A stretch of DNA of 64,000 bases from JACVRW01 sp963814095 (GTDB lineage: Bacteria; Actinomycetota; Thermoleophilia; Solirubrobacterales; Thermoleophilaceae). Shown here one piece after another: positions 57,664 to 64,000 of this stretch (the first letter of the stretch is position 1; each line of letters starts with the position of its first letter). Under the pieces are notes generated by a model. The model saw nothing but the letters and a program-made list of their open reading frames with translations. It was not told where the DNA came from and did no database searches. Position numbers and translations under genes: made by a program. Location: positions 248,001 through 312,000 of the forward strand of contig CAWFBT010000006.1 in NCBI GenBank assembly GCA_963814095.1, read 5' to 3'.

Positions 57664-59847
57664 TCAGCCGGCCCCGGCCCCCGCCGGGCTGAGGCGGCTG
57701 GGCTCGGCCGCGCCGAGCGCCTCCTCGATCAACTCGGTCAGCTCGCGCAGCTCGATCCGCTCGGCGTTGCCGGATGTCTTGATCGCGTCCTCGTACATGG
57801 TCACGTCCTTCGGACAGCTGACCACGAAGTAGTCGAGTTCGCCGAGCGACACGGCCTCGTGGATCCGGCTCTCCGACGGCCGCTCGACTCCCGGCTCGTC
57901 AGGAATCCAGATGCGTCCGCCGCCGGCTCCGCAGCAGAACGAGTTGTCACGGTTGCGCGGCATCTCCATGAGCGAGCAGCCGAGCAGCTCCAGGATCCGG
58001 CGCGGGGAGTCGTAGCCGCCGTTGTGGCGGCCGAGGTAACAGGGATCGTGGTAGGTCACGCGGTAGTCGAGCCGGCCACGGAGCGGCAGCCGGTCGGACT
58101 CGATCAGCTCGAGCAGGAGCTCGGTGTGGTGGGCGACGCTCCAGGACCCGGCGAGCTCCTCGGAGATCAGCTCCGGGTACTCGTTGCGCAGCGTGTTGAG
58201 CGAGTGCGGATCGCTCGTCACGATCCGGCTGAAGTCGCACTCCTCGAGCGTCGCGATGTTCTGCTCGGCGAGCGCCTCGAACAGACCCTCCTCACCCGCG
58301 CGGCGAACGTCGTTGCCGGAGTTGCGCTCGCCGTCGTAGAGGATCCCGAAGTCGAGCCCTGCGGCCTGAAAGAGGCGCGCGAGCGTGCGGCTCACCTTCT
58401 GGCTGCGCGGGTCGAAGGAGGCGTAGTCGCCGACGAACCAGAGCACATCCACCGGCTCCTTGCGCGCGTCCTTGATCTCGAAGTCGAGCTCCTCGGTCCA
58501 GCGGCCGCGCTTGCGGTTCCGTTCGCCGAACGAGTTGCCGGACTTGTGGATCGTCTGGAGGGTCGCCTGGAGATTGCCCGGGAGCTCGCCCTCCTCGACG
58601 AGCCGGCGACGCAGCTGGTTGATGATCGGGGCCTGCTCGATCCCCACGGGGCACGCCTCGACGCATGCGTTGCACTGCATGCACGACCAGACCGTGTCAG
58701 CGCGCACTCCGTCGTCGCGCACGACGGGGCGGTCAAACCCGCCGTTCGTGGGCTGCTGGCCCTTGATCAGTACGCCGAGCACGCCGCCGATCCCGACCTC
58801 GCGCATCGCATCGTTCGCCTGCTCGCGCAACTCGAGCACCACGTCGCGCGGCGACAGCGGCCTACCGGTGGCGAGCGCGGGGCAGGCCTCGTGGCACTTC
58901 CCGCATTTGGTGCACGCGTCGAGGTGGAGCAGGTGCACGCCGCTGAAGTCGGCGAGCGCGCCGTAGCCCGCCGGCTCGGCCGCGAGCTCGGGTGGGATCG
59001 CTCGCAGCCGCTTGCCCGCCTGCGGATCGCGCACGACGAGCGAGCCGAAGCTCGCCAGCATGTGCGACGCCTTCGTGTACGGGATCGCCGCCACGAACGC
59101 CAGCGCCAGCAGCCCGTGCGACCACCAGATCACGTGCCGCACGACGCGCAGGGCACCGTCGCTCGCGCCGATCGCATCAAACCCTTGCGCCACCGCCCAG
59201 CCGGCCGGCGAGAACTCGTTGTAGCCGGGCTGGTCCATCGCGATCCGGGCCCCCTCGAGCACGTAGCCCGACACGACGAGGATCAGCAGGATCCCGACGA
59301 AGGTCCAGTCGCCGATGCGATAACCCTCGCGCTCGTCCGTGTCCCGGTCGGGGCGCGTGTAGTCGAGCTTGCGCGGCCGGATGATGGCGCGCCGCACCAT
59401 CATCATCACGACGCCCGCGAGCAGCGCCAGGCCGAGCACATCGAGCACGATCGAGTAGCCGAGGTAGAAGTTGCCCTCGAAGAAGCGCCAGCCGAACACC
59501 GGCTCGGTGAAGTCGGTGTTGATGGCCAGGATGACGGTGCCGATGAAGAGCACCACGAAGCCGTAGAAGATCCCCCTGTGCGCCCAGCCGGCGTAGGGGT
59601 CGCGGCGCTTGATCGAAACGTGGCTCAGCAGGATCCGGAGCGCCTCACGGAGGCGACCGGGCAACTCCGAGCGCGGCGGCCAGCCGCCGCCGTGCGAGCG
59701 CCTGTACTTCGCGATCGGCCGTGCAACCCCATAGGCGAACACGAACACGGAGAAGACCGCGAGCACGTACCAGAGCACCTCGAGGGCGGGCTCGAAGTCC
59801 CAGAAGACCTCGCGGGTCTTCTCGGCGGCGAGCGGCGTGAGCTCCAT
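57664..59847 (-). CDS. Membrane-bound Fe-S oxidoreductase (HdrD/DgcB-like), probable ETF partner
   Basis: 727 residues from ATG 59847. About six membrane spans in the first 290 residues (LWYVLAVFSVFVFAYGV, GIFYGFVVLFIGTVILAI, TFVGILLILVVSGYVLEG) include a NarI-like haem/quinone region. Two 4Fe-4S motifs follow (CTKCGKCHEACP and CMQCNACVEACP), then two CCG domains (YHDPCYLGRHNGG and SFCCGAGGG). It probably passes electrons from ETF to the quinone pool. The start is 4 bases after the etfA stop, in one operon with ETF and the TMADH-like enzyme. DgcB of Pseudomonas has a similar layout and context. Confidence 0.87.
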   Translation of the reverse strand: MELTPLAAEKTREVFWDFEPALEVLWYVLAVFSVFVFAYGVARPIAKYRRSHGGGWPPRSELPGRLREALRILLSHVSIKRRDPYAGWAHRGIFYGFVVLFIGTVILAINTDFTEPVFGWRFFEGNFYLGYSIVLDVLGLALLAGVVMMMVRRAIIRPRKLDYTRPDRDTDEREGYRIGDWTFVGILLILVVSGYVLEGARIAMDQPGYNEFSPAGWAVAQGFDAIGASDGALRVVRHVIWWSHGLLALAFVAAIPYTKASHMLASFGSLVVRDPQAGKRLRAIPPELAAEPAGYGALADFSGVHLLHLDACTKCGKCHEACPALATGRPLSPRDVVLELREQANDAMREVGIGGVLGVLIKGQQPTNGGFDRPVVRDDGVRADTVWSCMQCNACVEACPVGIEQAPIINQLRRRLVEEGELPGNLQATLQTIHKSGNSFGERNRKRGRWTEELDFEIKDARKEPVDVLWFVGDYASFDPRSQKVSRTLARLFQAAGLDFGILYDGERNSGNDVRRAGEEGLFEALAEQNIATLEECDFSRIVTSDPHSLNTLRNEYPELISEELAGSWSVAHHTELLLELIESDRLPLRGRLDYRVTYHDPCYLGRHNGGYDSPRRILELLGCSLMEMPRNRDNSFCCGAGGGRIWIPDEPGVERPSESRIHEAVSLGELDYFVVSCPKDVTMYEDAIKTSGNAERIELRELTELIEEALGAAEPSRLSPAGAGAG

Positions 59848-59851
59848 CGGC

Positions 59852-60805
59852 CTAGCCGCCGAACTGATCCGCCAGCTCGTCCGCGACGTCGAACAGGTCC
59901 ACGACGGCGCCGTAGTGCGCCACCCTGAAGATCGGCGCCTCAGGGTCCGTATTGACCGCGATGATCGTGTCAGCGTTCTGCATCCCGGCGAGATGCTGAA
60001 CGGCGCCGGAGATCCCGAGCGCCAGGTAGACCTTCGGCTTGACGGTCTTGCCGGATTGCCCGACCTGGCGCGCATTCGACACCCAGCCGGCGTCGACCAG
60101 CGGGCGCGACACGCTGAGCGTGGCGCCCATCGACTCGGCCAGCTCCTCGAACTGCGGAAGCGCGTCCTTGTCCTCGATCCCGCGACCGACCGACAGCAGG
60201 AACTCGGCCTTCGTGATGTCCACGTCGCCGGCGTCGACCTCTCGGAAACCCAGGTGCTCGGTACGCGGCTCGACGGACAGCTCGACGGCACGCGCCGGGA
60301 CGGAGGCGGTCTCCTCGGGCGCCTCGAATGCCCCGGCGCGAAGCATGAGCAGCACGGTCTCCTTCCCGGGGAAGTCGAGCTCCAGCTGTACCTTGCCGCC
60401 GTAGCCCCCGCGGGTCGCGACGGGCCCGTCGTCCCAGGCGAGGGCGGTCACATCCGACGCGAAGCCGAGCCCCAGGCGCGCCGCCACGGCCGGGCCGAAG
60501 CCGAGCGAGTCGATGGTGTGGCCGAGCAGCACGACAGACGGCTGCTCCGCCTCGATCAGGGCCTCCAGAGCGGCGTCGTGGACGTGGGCCTCGAAGTGCT
60601 CGGGCGCGTCCTCCAGGGTCAACAGCTCGTCGACACCCGGTGCGCCCAGCGCCTCGGCGTGCCCAGCGGCGCCCTGCCCGATGACGGCCACGGCGACGCG
60701 GCCGCCGGCCTGGTCCTTCAGCCCGAGCGCCGCGCCGATCAGCTCGCGCGAGACCTCGCGCAGCGCTCCCTGGCGGCTCTCGGCGATGACGAGGACCCCG
60801 CTCAT
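59852..60805 (-). CDS. etfA: Electron transfer flavoprotein alpha subunit
   Basis: 317 residues from ATG 60805, overlapping the etfB stop (ATGA). The C-terminal FAD domain is complete: VSRPLVDAGWVSNARQVGQSGKTVKP, YLALGISGAVQHLAGMQNADTIIAVNTDPEAPIFRVAHYGAVVDLFD. The N-terminal domain has VVLLGHTIDSLGFGPAVAARLG. ETF carries electrons from flavin dehydrogenases; here the partner is the TMADH-like enzyme encoded upstream and the acceptor is probably the membrane Fe-S protein downstream. Confidence 0.93.
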   Translation of the reverse strand: MSGVLVIAESRQGALREVSRELIGAALGLKDQAGGRVAVAVIGQGAAGHAEALGAPGVDELLTLEDAPEHFEAHVHDAALEALIEAEQPSVVLLGHTIDSLGFGPAVAARLGLGFASDVTALAWDDGPVATRGGYGGKVQLELDFPGKETVLLMLRAGAFEAPEETASVPARAVELSVEPRTEHLGFREVDAGDVDITKAEFLLSVGRGIEDKDALPQFEELAESMGATLSVSRPLVDAGWVSNARQVGQSGKTVKPKVYLALGISGAVQHLAGMQNADTIIAVNTDPEAPIFRVAHYGAVVDLFDVADELADQFGG

Positions 60806-61594
60806 CCGGTCATCCTCTCCTTGACGATGTCCGCGATCCGCTCGGCCACGTCGGACGCCGAGCCGCTCAGCATCTCGGCACCGCCGCCCGCCTCCGGCGG
60901 CGCGACGGAGCGCGTCCGCGATCCCGCGGCCGCTTCCAGCGCGGACCCGTCGAGCCCGAGCTCGCCGGGCTCGAGCAACTCGAGGGGCTTCTCCTTGGCC
61001 TGCTTGATCGCCCGCAGGTTCGCGTAGCGCGGCTCGTTGATGCCGGTCTGGATCGTGAGCAGCGCGGGCAGCCGCACGCGCAGCATCTCCGTGAGCCCGC
61101 CCTCGAGCTCGCGCTCCACCGTCGCCGAGCCCGGAGCCGGCGTCGTAGTCGAGCGCCTTGACCACGGCCACGCGCGGCAGCCCGAGGTGGGCGGCGAGCG
61201 CGACGCCCGTCGCGCCCTGGACCGCGTCGCTCGATTGGACACCGCAGAGCACGAGGTCCGGCGACTCGCGTTCCACGACCGCGGCGAGCACCCGCGCAAC
61301 CGTGAGCGGGTCGGCGCCCTCGAGCGCGTCGTCCCAGACCCGCAGCGCGCGGTCGGCGCCCTTGGCCAGGCAGGCCCGCAACCCCTCCTCGGCCTCCTCG
61401 TCGCCGACCGACACGACCACGACCTCACCCTCGCCCTGCGCCTCGCGGAGCTGGAGGGCCGTCTCCAGGGAGAAGTCGTCCCACTCGTTCAGCTCCCAGT
61501 CGATCGCGTCGGGATCCACCCCCGAGCGGTCCTCGAGCAGCTCGAACTCCTCGTCGAGGACCGCCACCTCCTTGACCGGCACGACGATCTTCAT
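60802..61594 (-). CDS. etfB: Electron transfer flavoprotein beta subunit, one frameshift
   Basis: 263 residues after repair. KIVVPVKEV, DWELNEWDDFSLETALQLRE, LVLCGVQSSDAVQGATGVALAAHLGLPRVAVV (AMP-binding region), then after the break VERELEGGLTEMLRVRLPALLTIQTGINEPRYANL and IKQAKEKPLELLE, all typical of ETF beta. One extra base in CCC at 61130-61132 (plus strand) causes the break. ATG 61594 is 4 bases after the TMADH-like stop, so the genes are tightly coupled. Confidence 0.9.
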
Positions 61595-61598
61595 CGAG

Positions 61599-63816
61599 CT
61601 ACTTGGCCACCCCGGCCATCGGCGTCACGTCCGGGGTGTTGAGCAGCCGGCTCATCGTAGTCCTCGTTGGTGACGTTGCCCCACAGCCGACGCTCACGGA
61701 TGAACGGCAGCGGCATCGCCGGGTTCGGGCTGTCGATCTCGCGGGCCAGCCGGTGGCCGTCGAAGATGGAGTCCGGGATCATGCGCGGGGCCGCGGCGTC
61801 GCCGATCATGTAGACCGCCTCGATCCCCTCGCTCTCGAGCGCTCTCCTTGTCGGCGCGCAGCTCGTGGTACAGCTCGTCGTTCGAGATCCGCTGGGTGCA
61901 GAGCACGACCGTGTCGACCTCGAACTGCTCCTTGTGCGCGGGCTTCCAGACGTTGTAGGCGTGGCAGCCGCCCGGCTCGATCTTCTCGAGCATCGTGTAC
62001 GGGTGGATCTTCACGTTGAGGCGGTGGAGGTCGCGGTGGAGCATCGGCGCCTCGAGCGTGTACTCCATGTAGTTGGCCACATCGCCGATCTGGGTCAGGA
62101 TCGTCACGTCCTTGCCCTCACCGGCCAGCTTCTGGGCGATCGAGACGCCCATGTAGTAGCCCTCGTTCTCGAGTACGAGCACGCGCTGGCCTATCGGCTT
62201 GTCGCCCCTTGACGACCTCGTCCGGGGTCAGCTGCCAGTCGAGCGATGTGTCCGCGCCCTCGATCACGTCGTGTGTCGCCGGGTTGAGGCCGTTGGTGGC
62301 GAAGTGGCAGCCGGACGCGATGATCACGATCTCGGCCCCGTACTCGAGCACGTCCTGCGTCGACAGGCGGGAGTTCAGGTGCACGTCGACGTTCTTCAGC
62401 TTGTCGAGCTGGATCTGGCGGTAGTTGACGATTCGCTTCCACTCGCCGAGGCCTCGCGCGGTGCCGCGGGCCAGGTTTTCCTTGCCGTCGGAGTGGCCGA
62501 GTTGCGAGATCCAGTTGACGCAGCCACCGATCTCCTTGTCGGCGTCGACTAGGTGAACGGCCGACATGTCGCGCTTGCCCGAGCACCATCGCGCATTCCA
62601 TGCCCGCCGGCCCGGCGCCCACGACGAGCACGCCCTTGTCGCGATTCGTCGCCGGGTGGAACTTCTCGGGGTGCCAGCCGCGCCGGTACTCCTCGCCGGC
62701 GGTGGCGTTCTGCGTGCAGATCATCGGCGGGCCGCCGATCTCCCAGCGGGAGATGCACTGGTTGCAGCCGATGCACTCGCGGATGTCGTCGGCTCGGCCC
62801 TCCTCGATCTTCTTCGGGAGGAACGGATCCGAGATCGAGGGCCGGGCGGCGCCGATGATGTCGAACTGGCCGGAGCTGATGATCGCGACCATGGTGTCGG
62901 GGTTCGTGATCCGGCCCACGCCCACGACCGGCTTGTTCGTGTGGTCGCCCGCCTTGACCTGCCCCGTGTAGGGCTTCTCGTGGTTCTCCTCGAAGAAGCG
63001 TGACGGGCCGGCGTTCTGGCCCCACTCCGCGATGTCGCCGACGGTCAGGTCCCAGAGGTCGACGAGGTCGTCGACGTACTCGACGAATCGCACACCGTCC
63101 TCGCCGATCTCGATCGCGGAAGGCCCGTAGAGCGTGTCGACGGCGAAGCGCGACGCGATGGCGCAGTCGTCGCCGACCGCCTCGCGCACCTGTTCGAGGC
63201 ATTCCTTCCAGAAGCGCGCGCGGTTCTCGAAGCTGCCGCCGTACTCGTCCGTGCGCTTGTTGTAGAAGGGGGAGAGGAACTGCAGCGGCAGGTAGGAGTG
63301 CGCGCCGTAGACGTAGACGATGTCGAAGCCGGCCTCGCGGGCGCGCACGGCGGCGTCGACGTACATCTTCTCGACGAGCTTGATGTCGTCCCTGTCCATG
63401 TAGCGAGGGTGCGTGTTGACCTCGAAGTCGGACGGGATCTGCGAGGGACCGCGCGGAACGTGACGCGACTCCATGCAGGGCGCGTGCGGGCCGCCGTACC
63501 AGAGCTCGATCCCGGCGAGGGCGTCGAACTCGTGCAGGCGGTCGCACATGACCGCCAGGTTGCGTACGTCGTCGTCGTCCCAGATACGGGCCGAGACCCT
63601 CATGGTGTCGTCCGACTCCGGATGAATCGAGCAGTACTCGGTACACAGAGCGCCCCAGCCGCCCTCGGCCTTCACCCCGCGGTGATAGGCCTGGAAGCCC
63701 GGCTTCTCCGAGCCCGCGCCGATGCAGTGGGGCACCTGGTAGAAGCGGTTCTTCAAGGTCTTCGGCCCGAGCTGAATCGGCTCGAAGAGGATGTCGTACT
63801 TCGGATCGCGCGCCAT
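61599..63816 (-). CDS. Trimethylamine dehydrogenase-like flavoenzyme, four frameshifts
   Basis: About 737 residues after repair. The N-terminal TIM barrel follows Methylophilus TMADH closely: ARDPKYDILFEPIQLGPKTL, then YQVPHCIGAGSEKPGF with the Cys (31 here, Cys30 there) that binds FMN. The amine-binding bowl residues are kept (Tyr in TEYCSIHPESDD, Trp in DIAEWGQNAGPSR, Trp in ISRWEIGGPP). The 4Fe-4S ligands are CIGCNQC plus MIC, and the ADP-binding GAGPAGMECA follows. Extra single bases near 62578-62580, 62205-62208, 61843 and 61656 break the second half; the repaired end is LLNTPDVTPMAGVAK. The product would be dimethylamine plus formaldehyde. Confidence 0.87.
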
Positions 63817-64000
63817 CGTCTCCCCCAGGTGCTTCGAACAAATATGTACAGCAGCCTTCTATCGCATTCGGTGGCACCTGTCCATGCCGCCCTCCGCCGC
63901 CAAGCCGCGTAAGACCGGCCCGCGCTGGAAGACACACGGCGTCAGCCGTCAGGCGCGATCCAGACCAGGCACGGCGCATCGCGACGGACGCGCCGCGCGG
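63817..64000. other. Region upstream of the TMADH-like gene
   Basis: 184 bases to the window end. The first 40 bases upstream of the gene are relatively AT-rich (TTCGAACAAATATGTACAGC), a likely promoter/operator area. An ATG at 63884 opens a frame on the plus strand (PPSAAKPRKTGPRWKTHG) that stays open to the edge; it is basic and too short to judge, so a divergent gene, perhaps a regulator, is only possible. Confidence 0.3.

Noticed and set aside
61599..63816. DgcA (dimethylglycine demethylase subunit) for the TMADH-like gene
   Set aside because: The ETF/Fe-S context is similar, but the N-terminus with the flavinylated Cys and the amine bowl match trimethylamine dehydrogenase, not the DgcA N-terminus as I know it.
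1..64000. CRISPR arrays, insertion sequences, prophage or replication origin
   Set aside because: No regularly spaced repeats, transposase or integrase genes, or DnaA-box cluster were seen.

Overview
The window is about 70% GC and nearly fully coding. GTG and TTG starts are common and GTGA/ATGA overlaps abound. A CarD/DisA/IspD/IspF/CysS/RlmB block, F420-type oxidoreductases, PknB-type kinases, many acyl-CoA dehydrogenases and a SigH-like (spore-type) sigma factor suggest an actinobacterium, most likely of the Thermoleophilia (Gaiellales/Solirubrobacterales). This is inferred from gene content; there is no rRNA. No CRISPR array, insertion sequence or prophage was found.

Layout. 1-1 kb: edge of a lipoprotein gene plus ctaG (cytochrome oxidase assembly). 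1-13 kb: fatty-acyl/CoA catabolism (four acyl-CoA dehydrogenases, a thiolase, a 3-hydroxyacyl-CoA dehydrogenase, a TetR regulator, an LLM flavin enzyme, a Ser/Thr kinase). Two genes 10 kb apart share the operator TTGACT-N4-AGTCAA. 13-22 kb: CNNM/CorC protein, metal-receptor protein, rhomboid protease, two ECF sigma/anti-sigma pairs, a PlsC-GpsA fusion and tRNA-Thr. 22-30 kb: a housekeeping run on the minus strand (disA, carD, ispD, php, ispF, secreted protein, amidase, cysS, rlmB, sigH-like). 30-41 kb: a nitrogen module, with glutamate-synthase-like subunits in three genes (Glx/Mgs type), a divergent type III glutamine synthetase/GmaS-like gene, a Na+/H+ antiporter with an overlapping sensor gene, a GAF-PucR regulator and an ammonium transporter. 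41-45 kb: radA, an exonuclease-UvrC-like fusion and an SRPBCC protein. 45-52.6 kb: probable one-carbon/glyoxylate metabolism (folate cyclodeaminase, PhyH dioxygenase, CoA-ester lyase, serine/alanine-glyoxylate aminotransferase, LysR, phosphoribulokinase, GcvT-like protein). 52.6-57.5 kb: two tandem secreted ammonia-lyase-superfamily proteins that lack the MIO-forming Ala-Ser-Gly, and a lipoprotein. 57.6-63.8 kb: trimethylamine-dehydrogenase-like enzyme, ETF beta, ETF alpha and a membrane Fe-S oxidoreductase in one operon.

A reading that links the right half: the TMADH-like enzyme demethylates a methylated amine and passes electrons through ETF to the membrane Fe-S protein. An N-methylglutamate-type module (or plain GlxBCD/GlnT ammonia assimilation) handles the amine nitrogen. 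Folate, GcvT-like, malyl-CoA-lyase-like and serine-glyoxylate-aminotransferase-like enzymes process the carbon. The parts are visible in the sequence; the joined pathway is inference.

Quality note: seventeen one-base frameshifts break nine genes (one at 12.26 kb, sixteen between 32 and 62.6 kb). Sixteen are repaired by deleting one base, many in G/C runs. They look more like sequencing or assembly insertions than decay, so affected genes are annotated at full length with the break positions given.
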